Assembly: GCF_040183065.1 (NCBI RefSeq)
Contig: NC_091123.1
Location: forward strand, 10,348,001-10,412,000
Reading direction: 5' to 3'
Source: Periplaneta americana
Taxonomy: Eukaryota > Arthropoda > Insecta > Blattodea > Blattidae
Length of the DNA: 64,000 nucleotides
In this document: in pieces, positions 34,246 to 51,919 of the stretch
Layout of the letters: each line of letters begins with the position of its first letter
How positions within the stretch are numbered: the first letter of the stretch is position 1
Notes under the pieces: model-generated
The model's input: only the letters and a program-made list of their open reading frames with translations
Told to the model about the DNA's origin: nothing
Databases searched by the model: none
Translations under genes and position numbers: made by a program

Positions 34246-34485
34246 TACCGTCATTTCCCATAACTATGGTCCTGGAACACAATTATGGTCCACGATACAA
34301 CAATTCAAAGATCATTGTAGAAGTCACATAGACCGTTCGTAGACAGCTGCAGTGACTTGAATTCAAACTACAGTACAGCAAAAATATAGATAAACGAGGT
34401 ACTACGTTACGGAGTACAAAATATGAATAGTTGTATCGTGGAAAATAGTTATGTTCCACGACCATAGTTATGGGAAATGACGGTA
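34246..34485. mobile_element. TA-flanked foldback element with about 60-bp arms
   Basis: TA at 34246-34247 and 34484-34485 flanks a 236-bp element. The terminal 24 bases are perfectly inverted (ccgtcatttcccataactat, ggtc), and pairing continues imperfectly to about 60 bases. There is no coding. TA duplication is consistent with Tc1/mariner mobilisation. Confidence 0.78.
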
Positions 34486-34648
34486 CTCATTATTTTTTAA
34501 GCAAACTGTCTAAGCAGTGGATATGTAGTACTGGACATCTTTTAAAAAATTTTAACCCCCAGTAGACCTTCACATTCTGCTTTCAAGAGGCATCATTCTG
34601 CAAATCCAGTACCTCTAACTGCAATTCAGGGATAAAATTTTCAATATA

Positions 34649-34865
34649 AACATGAAAAGGAGTGGTAGAAATATTATCACTGAATCTGTGTTCTTTGATT
34701 TCAATTTAAACATGAAAAGGAGTGGCAGAAATATTGAAATCTTCCTCCATCCTTTGAAAATCACTGAATCTGTGTTCTTTGATTTCAATTTAAACATGAA
34801 ATGGAGTGGCAGAAATATTGAAATCTTTCTCCATCCTTTGAAAGTCACTGAATCTGTGTTCTTTG
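34649..34865. repeat. 84-bp tandem repeat, about 2.7 units
   Basis: Units begin aacatgaaaaggagtggcag and end ctttgatttcaatttaaaca. The first unit lacks 24 bases, and the second and third are nearly identical. 84 is divisible by three, so a + frame stays open (MKRSGRNIEIFLHPLK). I see no sign that it is translated. Confidence 0.85.
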
Positions 34866-35143
34866 AACTCGTATAACATGCGGTCTATTTTAAGAATGTA
34901 CATATTTAAGTTCGCGTCCTGAATATTTGTAACTAATCCTAAACATGAGAAATGAAAGAACCGCCTTTCTTGTAAGTGTGATATCCTCTCGATTCATATG
35001 ATTCTGCGGAAGACATTGTATCACTAATGAAGCTCCGAAGTACAATGCCGCAGGAATGCCCGTCATTGATTTAGGGTTAAGTTACGTCGAATTAACTTGT
35101 ATAAATAAATGAATAAACTGCAACACTGTGAACTACTTGGAAG

Positions 35144-35149
35144 TTTATT
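35144..35149 (-). terminator. Probable poly(A) signal of gene 3
   Basis: AATAAA on the minus strand, about 90 bases downstream of the gene 3 stop codon. Confidence 0.65.
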
Positions 35150-35240
35150 AAGGCAGAAATACAAGCAAGGTGCAAGCATTATACATGTGCTAAGTAGCTA
35201 AACTGTGTTAGTGGTTGTCTTTTTACGCCTTTAGGTTGGC

Positions 35241-41978
<6,738 letters not shown>

Positions 41979-41996
41979 GTTGGGAAGCAGGAGCTG

Positions 41997-42033
41997 TCTG
42001 AATGCCTCTGGCCTGTCCCGGTGGCGCTTTATA
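41997..42033 (-). promoter_or_regulatory. Core promoter of gene 3 (TATA plus initiator)
   Basis: On the minus strand TATAAA lies at 42033-42028. A TTCAGA initiator puts the start at 41999, 34 bases downstream and 21 bases before the ATG at 41978. The same arrangement occurs in genes 1 and 2. Confidence 0.8.
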
Positions 42034-42249
42034 TGGTCCCACATCCTGGTCACCCGATGCCGCCTTGACCCTCGGGTTTCCGAATCTTCTTCTTGTTGCG
42101 GCGCTTCATCCAGATCGCCAAGTGTTCACCTTGACGGACGCGTGTCGGTAATTATTCAGCGATGCTGCATCAACTCCTTGCAAGGTCTCCAAGAGGTGCT
42201 GCTGCAAAGCGATCCAGTTACTGAAGCAGGTCTTCAAAACTCCCACACG

Positions 42250-42366
42250 TGTTGGTTTCTTACCATCATCATCATGATCATCATCATCATCACCATCACC
42301 ATCATCATCATCATCATCACCATCATCATCATAATCATCACCACCACCGCCACCACCACCATCATG
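42250..42366. repeat. (ATC)n microsatellite
   Basis: Imperfect CAT/ATC repeats with CAC variants. Frames across it encode only runs of His or Ile. Confidence 0.9.
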
Positions 42367-42635
42367 TAAACCATTCTACTTTCACACATCTAGGACGGAC
42401 AATTTTTCTTCAGTCCTCCAACATTTCTTCATTATTATGTCGATTTTATTATCAGATTTATTGTGCGAATCTGTAGAATTCGCAACATGTTCTTCCCCTA
42501 TTTAGTCATGTTTTTAATTTCTCATCGTACCAGGTAACTGCTTGTAGATTTCTTATTTTTAATTTTATGAAGAAACTCTGTGCTATAGGTGGAGAAAAAA
42601 AAAAAGAATATTTTGAACATATTTTTCAAAAACTA

Positions 42636-42875
42636 TAGGGTAAACTAGGGTCTGTTGGACAGTCGGGCATGTTGGACACTCTGTACTTTAACGTGTTACC
42701 ACGCCACTTGTGGGCACCACATTCTGCTAGAAGTCCATGACGGAAGTAGCCACGAGTGGGGGTACTTTCTTCATTGACTTCTAGCAGAATGTGGTGCCCA
42801 CAAGTGGCGAGGTAACACGTTAAAGTACAAACTGTCCAACATGCCCGACTGTCCAACAGACCCTAATTTACCCTA
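42636..42875. mobile_element. TA-flanked foldback element with about 98-bp arms
   Basis: TA at 42636-42637 and 42874-42875 flanks a 236-bp element (42638-42873). It begins gggtaaactagggtctgttg and ends with the inverse. The two arms differ at only a few positions, and the loop is about 40 bases. No coding sequence. Tc1/mariner-type mobilisation is likely from the TA duplication. Confidence 0.82.
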
Positions 42876-42949
42876 TTTTTCATTCCAAGGTATCATTATT
42901 CACTTTCGTATTGTATTATGGTCTAGATATTAACTACTGTAAGCCAATT

Positions 42950-43012
42950 TTATTCAATTGCAATTAGAATCTGTCTGGGCGGAAGAGAAGGCCTACTGGC
43001 CTCAGCTCTGCC
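42950..43012 (+). mobile_element. LINE-B 3' tail
   Basis: ggcggaagagaaggcctact and ctcagctctgccacattaaa match the end of LINE-B. The adjoining (TAAA)n is the probable seed of the array that follows. Confidence 0.65.
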
Positions 43013-43015
43013 ACA

Positions 43016-43051
<36 letters not shown>

Positions 43052-43677
43052 ATGATTGAATGAAGGAATGAATGAATGTACGAACGAACGAATGAATAAA
43101 AATAAATAAATGAATGAACGAGCGAACGAATAAATAAAAATAAATAAATGAATGAATGAACGAACGAACGAATAAATAACAATAAACAAAAAATAAATGA
43201 ATGAATGAATGAATGAACGAACGAAAGAATAAATAAAAATAAACAAATAAATAAGAGAATGAACGAGCGAACGAATGAACGTACGAAGAATAAATAAAAA
43301 TAAACAACAAATTAATGAATGAATGAATGAACGAACGAAAGAATAAATAAAAATAAACAAATAAATAAGTGAATGAACGAGCGAACGAATGAACGTACGA
43401 ACGAATAAATAAAAATAAATAAATAAATAAGTGAATGAATGAACGAACGAATAAATATAAATAAATAAATGAATGAATGAATGAATGAACGAACGAATGA
43501 ATGAATAAATAAAAATAAATAAATGAATGAACGAACGAATGAATGAATAAATAAAAATAAATAAATAAATGAATGAACGAACGAATAAATAAAAATAAAT
43601 GAGTGAATGAATGAATGAACGAACGAATGAATGAATGAATGAACGAACAAATAAATAAAAATAAACAAATAAATAAG

Positions 43678-43720
<43 letters not shown>

Positions 43721-43811
43721 GAAAGTAAATAAATAAAAAAATTATAAATAAATGAATGAATAAATAAATAAAATAAAATAAAATAAAATAAAATAAAATA
43801 AAATAAAATAA
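43013..43811. repeat. 0.8-kb compound tetranucleotide array
   Basis: AAAT, GAAT and GAAC tetramers alternate in blocks that repeat at a larger scale (aataaataaaaataaa then gaatgaatgaacgaacg). The last part is (AAAAT)n pentamers (43761-43811). Long minus-strand frames (LFIHSFVHSFIHSF) are by-products. Confidence 0.92.
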
Positions 43812-44731
43812 TTTGCACAGTGTATACCTAGATCCGTATATAACATTGCCGCCGGTATTCTATAAAATTATACCTTTTTTTCTTGTAAGGTAACTTTATG
43901 TTATGTGCATCACATTGATAGATAGGAGGTCGAAGGAACTTAACTGTGTAGAATTTAAGAGCCTATTCCGTGGTGGGATGCAACAAAAGTTCTAATACCA
44001 TTTTATTCCCAAATTAATACTTTTTCAAGAAAAAAATCCCCCCTAAATGTTACACAGTTTTACTCGATAAGCACTATTCGTATGATTATGATTTTTATTC
44101 CTATCATTGGAGAAACTGATAATTAATATTTATTCTTTTGCAATTTTTAAAATTAAATGGACAGTTTTCTTACAAAATAAATAAAAATATTAACACATAT
44201 CGTTAGTTCTTGCCATTAGGAAGTCTGGCAACCTTGCTGCAGTGACTAAGGGACGGAATGCTGCTTTTCAGACCTGAGTTCGTGTGTGTATTCGTAGGTA
44301 AGCTGGCGATGCGCTGTTGCCAAACTACTCAGAGTTTCAGCCCAATTTTCTAACTAACCATGCACTTAATTACAAAACGCTTATAGTAAAAGCTTTTCTT
44401 TTGTTTTATATATTCTATTTCCTCTTCAATCTGTAAAGTTATATGACTTCCACTCTGTATATTGTCATTATTTTTTCTTGTCTGCATTATTTTTCTGAAA
44501 AGCCACATAATCGAGCATGCGCATAAACATATTCTGACCTAGGACTGTAAAAATATTGAGTATGGCTTCCTCCGAGAGGAAAGTGAAGCTGGAGATCCCT
44601 GGCTTATATTTAAGACACGTAAAGTAACTCTGTCTCTAACAGGAGGCTCCAGGTAAAATTTACCGGCTATTTATTGCCTGCGTCGAAATTTAGATGTAGC
44701 ACAATGAGCCCATACCAGCGACCATCAGCCA
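43812..44731. other. No gene seen
   Basis: AT-rich intergenic sequence without recognisable coding or repeat ends. Confidence 0.45.
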
Positions 44732-44990
44732 CCGACTTAGCTCAGGCGGCAGCTTGTTTGCCTGCTGATCCGGAACTGCGCTCGAGCGTGGGTTCGATTC
44801 CCGCTTGTTCTGATTAACTTACTGGTTGGATTTTTTCCGAGCTTTTCCCCAACTGTAAGGCCAATGTCAGGTAATCTATGGCGAATCTTAGGCCTCATCT
44901 CGCCAAATAGCATCTAGCTATCACCAATTATAATATATCGATAACCTAGTAGTCAACTCATCGTCGATAACCGACTAGAAAGAATCGATG
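44732..44990 (+). mobile_element. tRNA-derived SINE, family B, copy 2
   Basis: Head gacttagctcaggcggcagc, B box gggttcgattcccg, body ttttttccgagcttttcccc, and the shared aatctatggcgaatctt.ggc and catctcgccaaatagcatct. It is the same family as 5264-5545. Confidence 0.8.
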
Positions 44991-45138
44991 GCCATCCATC
45001 CATTCATCTCGCATCAACTCCATTTACTATTTACCCATTCATTCCCATCCACTGATATTTTATCCACCTATTAATCCACCCAATTAATTATTGCTATGAA
45101 GCGTTCCGTTCTTCTCCCAGCTTTCTCTACACCACAAA

Positions 45139-45909
45139 TACAGGGCTTTCATTTCAAAACTTACCGATCTAAATAACTAATTATTTAAATTGAATTAATT
45201 TAAACACAAAACACATTAATTTAGATATTGAGAGGGAAGTCTGAAACCAGGCTTAATTGCAGTTTAGATTTCACCCCCACCCCCCAGCCACTCTCCCTTT
45301 GAAATTTCAAATAGCACCCCTTTATTTTTATACTTAAATATGAAAGAGCATTCAATTGTTTATACACCTCATTTGTTTTCGCATCTTTTGTTTTCTATCG
45401 TCGCCTGGCAACCTGGATTGTTGTTATTGTTGATTAGAACTGAAGAGAATAAAGCTACAAAAACTTATTGAGCATTTCATGTAATAGTTGTGTTTGTGTA
45501 TTAAATTACTTTAAAATGATGTATAACTTTCAAGAGAGAACATAAATAATCCTTATTGATTAAATTTAGAGAATCACACGAAATAAGTTGTGTTTTCATC
45601 TTACAATCAACTGACAGTAACAAAAATATAGGTTGCAAGGCGACGATAGAAAACAAAAGATGCGAAAACAAATGAATGAGGTGTATAAACAATTGAATAT
45701 TCTTTCATATTTAAGTATAAAAGTATAGGAGTGCATTTGAAATTTCTAAGTGGGAGTGGCTCGGGGTGGGAGTGAAATATAAAATACAATTAAGCCTGGT
45801 TTCAGATTTCCCCCTCAATATTTAAATTGACGTGTTTTTTATTCAAATTGAATTCAATTTAAATAATTAGTTATTTAGACTGGGAAATTTTTGAAATGAA
45901 AGCCCTGTA
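45139..45909. mobile_element. TA-flanked foldback element with about 285-bp arms
   Basis: TA at 45139-45140 and 45908-45909 flanks a 767-bp element whose ends are cagggctttcatttcaaaa and its inverse. Arms at about 45141-45425 and 45620-45907 pair with scattered mismatches. The interior is unique AT-rich DNA with no transposase. The end sequence and TA target fit a non-autonomous Tc1/mariner-like element. Confidence 0.8.
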
Positions 45910-46557
45910 TATTTATGACTCAACCAGGATGTTGGAATAACGATCCCAAGGGAAAAGTTTCCGCTTCCTAAAGTGATCTTTCATGTATATCACGCCTTAC
46001 TTAACATTTGCTGTAGTTCAAGAAAAATATCTTCACCATGACAAAGCATAATAACTAACTGAGATTCTCTGTATTTCAGGCGACACCACTACAATAGAGT
46101 GGTGAGTATTCTTTTATTAACATTTGTTTTTATGTAATTCCAACTTTTTCAGGCATAACTGACTATGTGTAACGATTAAAATGTTTATTGTATAAGAAGC
46201 TAATTTTTAAAAAGCAACCGATGCCAGATGGATCTATATTAGAACTTAGGAAGTTCATTATCTTTTTATGAAGTTGTTCGTCTAGTTTAAAAGTGTAAAC
46301 ATCACATCCTCAAATTTAAAAATACCCTTTAGTTACTATTACGCTAGAAGGCACTAAGTTTTTAAAACGTTTGGGCGTGTGTAACCACCTGTTTTTAATA
46401 TCAGTCTTATTTACTTCCAACTCTATTGTATACATGGCTGGCGAAATTGTGACTACTGGATTCCGAGTTGTAGTCATTGACTAATATGAAGCACATAGAA
46501 AATACTGTTTTGGTATATTAACCAGGCTGTGTATCAAGCTATTAGAAAGATAATATT
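45910..46557. other. No gene seen
   Basis: AT-rich sequence between two mobile elements. Confidence 0.45.
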
Positions 46558-47185
46558 ATTAAAATATAAAACTTTAAGAGCAGTAACAAATATAAATGAC
46601 ACTCGGAAGGAAATTAAACACAGAATAAATATGGGAAATGCCTGTAATTATTCGGTTGAGAAGCTTTTGTTATCTAGTCTGCTGTCAAAAAATCTTAAAG
46701 TTAGAATTTATAAAGCAGTTATATTACCGGTTGTTCTGTATGGTTGTGAAACTTGGACTCTCACTTTGAGAGAGGAACAGAGATTAAGGGTGTTTGAGAA
46801 TAAGGTTCTTAGGAAAATATTTGGGGCCAAGAGGGATGAAGTTACAGGAGAATGGAGAAAGTTACACAACACAGAACTGAACGCATTTTATTCTTCACCT
46901 GACATAATTAGGAACATTAAATCCAGACGTTTGAGATGGGCAGGGCATGTAGCACGTATGGATGAATCCAGAAATGCATATAGAGTATTAGTTGGGAGAC
47001 CGGAGGGAAAAAGACGTTTGGGGAGGTCGAGACGTAGATGGGAGGATAATATTGGATTTGAGGGAGGTGGGATATGATGATAGAGACGGATTAATCTTGC
47101 ACAAGATAGGGACTGATGCGGGCTTATGTGAGGGCGGCAATGAACCTGTGGGTTCCTGAAAAGCTATTTGTAAGTAACTAAGTGA
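46558..47185 (+). mobile_element. LINE-A copy 11, 3' fragment
   Basis: A 182-codon + frame (46529-47077) reads NINDTRKEIKHRINMGNACN and continues to the VGRPEGKRRLGRSRRRWED block. A deletion then shifts the frame just before the conserved end. It finishes at gtgggttcctgaaaagc and a degenerate (TAAG)n. Confidence 0.88.
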
Positions 47186-47244
47186 GTGTTAAATATATTT
47201 AAATAGGTACATCACCTTTTCTAAAATACATTTAACAGCTTGTT

Positions 47245-47498
47245 GTTTAGTCAATAGTCCGAAGACAGGTTTGAACCTCATAAGTGACACCAATAAGATA
47301 TCACTCATATGGTAACTAAACCAGGATATAATGGGGTAGGATGGCCAATTCCTTTCCCCCTCCATTGCATACGTCGCTGACAAGTAACAAAGTCAGACTT
47401 CAGATGCATAATTGTTCTTCCTCTGACACATATCGTCAAGTGAGATGTATTGCCTGATAATAGACGTACATATCATCCAGAACCTCAATCAGAGGTAA
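47245..47498. repeat. Dispersed repeat E, copy 2
   Basis: Near full-length copy from gtttagtcaatagtccgaag to cctcaatcagaggtaat, without the hAT insertion seen in copy 1. Confidence 0.8.
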
Positions 47499-47607
47499 TA
47501 AAAAAACTTAATGTTAAAATTGTTAATGTTTCATAGGCTATTTCAACTGTAAGTCTTACGTAAAGTGAATATGAAGAATGATAATACAGTATGTATAATA
47601 ATACGAA

Positions 47608-47824
47608 GTTTAGTCAACTGTCCGAAGACTGGTTGGAACCTCATAAGTGTCATTAATAAGGCATCACTTATGAGGCAACTAAGCCAGGAGATAATGGGGT
47701 AGGGTGGCAATTTCTTTCTCCATCTGTATACAAAGAATTTTTCTTCCTCTCCATATATCGTCAAGTGAGATGTGCTGCCTGATAATAAATTTATCAGCCA
47801 GAATCTCAATCAGAGGTTATAATA
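47608..47824. repeat. Dispersed repeat E, copy 3
   Basis: Begins gtttagtcaactgtccgaag and has the complete hairpin cctcataagtg/cacttatgagg. It lacks about 50 bases relative to copies 2 and 4 in the middle third. Confidence 0.8.
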
Positions 47825-47919
47825 AATATACAGTTTTTTGCTTTCAAAATGTGTCATTAAAAATCCTTTTGGTAAGAGGAAAAAAATGTCTAGCTTGAAA
47901 GCAGTTTCATTTACAACCC

Positions 47920-48305
47920 TGAAATTTGGTATGTTCATAGACCTACTAAACAGCTATCATTCTATCATAACTGAAAAATTATCAAAACTCACTGCTCAAA
48001 ATTTAGGGATGAGATAAATCTTTTCAAACACAAGACAAATATACCAACTCATAACCTAAAAATAGTAACGTTGTTTTCAAAACTACAAAGGACCAGTGTC
48101 TCCTAGATCATCGCCGCAACTCCCGACATAAGTTTGGCATTCTGCTCGCTCCGGTGTCGTAAACCTGTATTCGAGAGAGTTCGATTTCAAACTCAAATAA
48201 ATAATTCATTTTCTCACCGATTTCACACCCTTTAAATTTTGAATATTGATTTTTGATAATCTTTCAGTTATGATACAATAAAAGTCATACAGAGGTCTAC
48301 AAATA
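47920..48305. repeat. Inverted repeat with about 60-bp arms
   Basis: The left arm at about 47930-47995 (catagacctactaaacagct, atcattctatcataactgaa) is inverted at about 48250-48303. The loop holds about 250 bases without coding. It may be another non-autonomous DNA element; ends are unclear. Confidence 0.5.
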
Positions 48306-48319
48306 TACAAATGATGAAA

Positions 48320-48834
48320 GAGTAATGGAACGGAGAAAAATTCTCTCCGGCGCCGGGATTTGAACCCGGGTTTTCAGCTTTACGTGCTGATGCTTTATCC
48401 ACTAAGCCACACCAGATACAACTCCGACGCCGGTTAGAATCGTCTCAGATTAAGCTCCAACTCTTGGGTTCCCTCTAATGGCCGCCCTCTGCACTACGTC
48501 ATAGATATCTATGAACGCAGGACCGAAGTCCATACATGTGCTGAGGTGCACTCGATATGAGTGACTAGTTGGCCGGGATCCGACGGAATAAGCGCCGTCT
48601 TAAATCACGAAGTGATTTTACGCATATCATATATATTATTTTGATGTACCGAAGTACATATGATATTTCCATGCAGATATTCTGCGTCATCATACGATGA
48701 AAGAGTAATGGAACGGAGAAAAATTCCCGGCGCCGGAGAGAATTTTTCTCCGTTCCATTACTCTTTCATCGTATGATGACGCAGAATATCTGCATGGAAA
48801 TATCATATGTACTTCGGTACATCAAAATAATATA
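48320..48834 (-). repeat. tRNA-like cassette with Pol III stop plus perfect inverted flank
   Basis: A minus-strand tRNA-like sequence (48416-48346) folds into a full cloverleaf. The acceptor TCTGGTG pairs with CGCCGGA, the D arm is GCTT...AAGC, the anticodon arm is CAGC ACGTAAA GCTG with a GTA (Tyr-like) triplet, and the T arm is CCGGG TTCAAAT CCCGG. It is followed by gagaatttttctcc, containing TTTTT. The 19-mer gatgaaagagtaatggaac occurs at both sides of the unit (about 48313 and 48697). A second end of the cassette, ccggagagaatttttctcc, is inverted at 48733. The flank 48632-48725 is repeated as a perfect 94-base inverse at 48741-48834. The same family is at 62431-62945. Confidence 0.75.
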
Positions 48835-48928
48835 AATATAAACATATAAATGTCAGAGTTATAAATGGAACTACTTTAGAGTTAGAAATCGTTTTCTTCT
48901 TATCACGAGTCTTTTTCATGCCACATTA

Positions 48929-49907
48929 TACAGTGTTACTATAAATGATCTTTCCGATTACAGACTTTAATAACTATAGTTAGGAGACACTTAGAAACGT
49001 GATATTGGTATCAATGGAAAGAGAAACTCAAATATGTTTATTATGTTTGTGAACCTGTCGCATATTTATTAATTTCGTTGCTAGGAGACGATATAACAGA
49101 AAAATGGTTGCAAACGAAGACAGGGGGGTATTTTGTGTGCTAGATTTTCACATATCCCAGTCTGTGCTATAAGCCGTGAAGAGGTGTCTGGCCCTTTCTT
49201 TTTTGTCGAGGCGACAGTCACAGGTAATTCGTACCTAGACATGTTACAGCTATGACTTCTTCCACAATTGGAACAGGACGTCGAAGGTCTCATTTTTCAG
49301 CAGGATGGGGCACCACCCCATTACCACTTAGATGTCAGAAACGAACTGAATACACGACTTCCAAGGAGATGGATTGGACGTGCTGGCCGTGAATATTTAG
49401 AATGTTTGCATTGGCCTCCACGTTCCCCCGACCTCGTGATTTTTTTCTGTGGGATTTTATAAAACAACAAGTGTATCAGCCACCATTACCACCTACCATT
49501 GAGGATCTTCGTGTCCGCATCACAGAGGTCATTGCACTGGTGGATGGTCCAATGCTACAATGTGTATGGCAGGAAATTGACTACAGACTTGATGTGTGTC
49601 ATGTGACACAAGGAGCTCACATTGAGCATATGTGACGGTTACGGTTGTGAACCAAATGTTTCTCTTTCTGTTTCATGTTTTCCAGTGAAAAAAATAGAAA
49701 AATTGTTGGAGTTTCTGTTTCTGTTGATACCAATTTCAAGTTTTCTAATTTTTGCTGATTTAAGAGAAGCACATGTGATTTAACCGAATGGATAACTAAA
49801 AATATTTGAGTTTTTCTTTCCATTGATACCAATATCATGTTTCTAAGTGTCTCCTAACGACAGTTATTCAAGTTTGTAATCGGAAAGATCATTTATAGTA
49901 ACACTAT

Positions 49908-49908
<1 letters not shown>
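48929..49908 (+). mobile_element. Mariner-type element with 105-bp inverted ends and partial transposase
   Basis: TA at 48929-48930 and 49907-49908 flanks a 976-bp element with inverted ends of about 105 bases (cagtgttactataaatgatc). The + strand reads SGPFFFVEATVTGNSYLDML, stop, LLPQLEQDVEGLIFQQDGAP, RRWIGRAGREYLECLHWPPR, SPDL. After a frameshift near 49440 it continues FFLWDFIKQQVYQPPLPPT to YRLDVCHVTQGAHIEHM. Catalytic D residues in QQDGAP and SPDL are present. The N-terminal DNA-binding half is deleted. It is a defective copy related to the one at 3280-3920. Confidence 0.88.
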
Positions 49909-49910
<2 letters not shown>

Positions 49911-49977
<67 letters not shown>

Positions 49978-49979
49978 TA
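49911..49979. repeat. (TAA)n microsatellite
   Basis: About 22 AAT units adjoining the right TA of the mariner element. Confidence 0.92.
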
Positions 49980-50990
49980 TAATTTTCGAATAACTTGAGG
50001 CACAACTTAGTTTATATACCAACAATTGCATCTTCTTTATCAGTAGGCCTATATTTAATAACTCGAGCCAAAAATTGCTTTGAAAGGTGTCTCTATACTT
50101 TTTGCCGAAATGGTTTTATAACACTGTATGCGATTAAATTTCGCTAATGAAATTGAATCTAGCAGACGTCAGGTTTTATTTAATTATACCTTGTTTCAAC
50201 GGGAAGCAGACATTGGACACACTAAGATACCCAACATTACCAAAGTGGTGGAACTTGCTACTGAATTTTGTGAAGTGAATGTACATTTTATTTTTGTTTC
50301 TCTTCCTTCCCTTTCGCCTGCAATGAGCTCTACCTACTTTGTTAGTCCATTATTTATGTGTGGGCTACCACCAGTTGTTATGTACATAAGCGAAATATGA
50401 ATTTAAAGCAGTAAGATGATAAAGAAAGAGTAGAAGATGCAGAAATGGAATTTGTTAGAAAAACTAATAGTTTTACTTTAATAGATGAAATCCGAAATGA
50501 AAACATTAGGAAGAAACTAACTGTTCGCAAAATTATGGTAAAATATAAGAGGGTAAAGATTTACTTTGTGAATAATGATCTAAAATCATATTTTGGAAAA
50601 ATTTTATTCGTATTGTGCCGATCTCTGCCGATAGTCTTCTGCGCATGCGCTCTGAGATGAAAGAGTCAGGGTCTCTTTGCTGTGGAACGCTTAATTAACC
50701 CATCATAAGCGTCGTGCACCGAATTGCTTGCGCATGCGCCTCGCCTCGCCTCCGTATGACGCGTAATAATGTTATGAACAACGGGGGCGACTTAATGATG
50801 CACACAGTCACGATCTGGTCGAACGCACACGTCCATGCCCTACGCACGCATGCGCACTTAGCCTTGTGTCTCGCACAAATTTGACGTAATTGTAACATAA
50901 AGAAAAAAATCATTTATGTAACGATAAATCAGTTAACAAAATTGTATGGACCAGTACCTTCTTTCAAACTCGGAAAGTTAAACACATTGG
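49980..50990. other. No gene seen
   Basis: Mixed sequence. Segments at 50630-50760 and 50810-50890 are richer in CpG and alternating purine-pyrimidine (gcgcatgcgc, acgcacgcatgcgcac). I found no splice-consistent exon. Confidence 0.45.
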
Positions 50991-51170
50991 ACCGTATTCA
51001 TAAACATTCTTAGCACGGGCTTCCGGTGGATGATCAGCGAACTAACATTTTTCGTATTCATAAACCAGTGTTAGCGATATGATATGAATCATGTACAAGT
51101 AATCAGTCGATAGCCGGGACTAGTTAAGCACGCTCGTACTGCGGACTAGCGAAATGTTTATGAATAGCAC
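50991..51170. mobile_element. Dispersed miniature element G, copy 1
   Basis: About 180 bp with inverted ends (tattcataaacatt at left, aatgtttatgaata at right) and a body containing gggcttccggtggatgatca and caagtaatcagtcgatagcc. Copy 2 at 56143-56331 is very similar. The size, inverted ends and two copies suggest a MITE. Confidence 0.75.
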
Positions 51171-51537
51171 CCATTATGTTTGTAATATTACGGCCTCTAC
51201 ATCTGGGTTAGGTCTAAAGCATTTGCTCGTTTATTGCCAATTTCTAACTATGTACCGTAGCCTATATTTCCGTTTGATAATTATTTTGGTCTTGGACCAC
51301 ATAGACCTAGGTAAATAAAAAAAAAAAGGCTAAATGAACTCTTAAATCTAAAATGGTGAATTTGTGTACAGCAGTGACAAAAAAAACCGGAGCGACTCTT
51401 GTAGCTGATACAAAAGAATCCTGTGCTGTGTATTGTGTCAAACTATTGTAATTTCAATATGGATAGTGAAGCCAGAGGTATGTACTGCTATTTAATGTAA
51501 AAAATACGCAGTTATCTTTGCCGAATAGAGGTAGAAA

Positions 51538-51919
51538 TACACTATCTACCAAAAAGTAATTGGGCACTGTTTTTTCCCCCTTTAGAACCTCGTGGTACCA
51601 CCTCTTGTTGCTATAACAGCAGCCACCCCGTCAGGCATTCTATCCACTAGTTTGTGTAGGATATCCACTGGAATACGTCGCCATTCCTCTTGCAACATGG
51701 CACTCAATTGGACAATGGAAGTTGGCCGAATTTCCCGAAACCTCAATCGCCGGTCCAATTCGTCTCAAAGGTGCTCATTGGGATTGAGATCAGGACTCTG
51801 TGCAGGCCAGTCCAACCGGTAAACATTATTGTCTGCATACCATTGCGTAATAGCCACCGAAACATGGCATCTAGCACGTAAAATCCTGGGTGCCCAATTA
51901 CTTTTTGGTAGATAGTGTA
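51538..51919 (-). mobile_element. Tc1-like deletion derivative with perfect 28-bp ends
   Basis: TA at 51538-51539 and 51918-51919 flanks a 378-bp element. Its 28-base ends (cactatctaccaaaaagtaa ttgggcac) are perfectly inverted. Directly inside the left end, the minus strand keeps the last about 90 codons of a Tc1 transposase: WYADNNVYRLDWPAQSPDLN, PNEHL, stop in place of W, DELDRRLRFREIRPTSIVQL, then EEWRRIPVDILHKLVDRMPD and IATRGGTTRF with a natural stop. The PNEHLW glutamate is the third catalytic residue of the DD34E core. The first two thirds are deleted. Perfect ends imply fairly recent movement in trans. Confidence 0.9.

Noticed and set aside
43002-43818. Minus-strand frames of SFIHSFVHSF type
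   Set aside because: They are translations of the tetranucleotide array and carry no other sequence.
51455-51490. First exon MDSEAR with a GTATGT donor on the + strand
   Set aside because: No promoter, no downstream exon and no conservation can be shown from this window.
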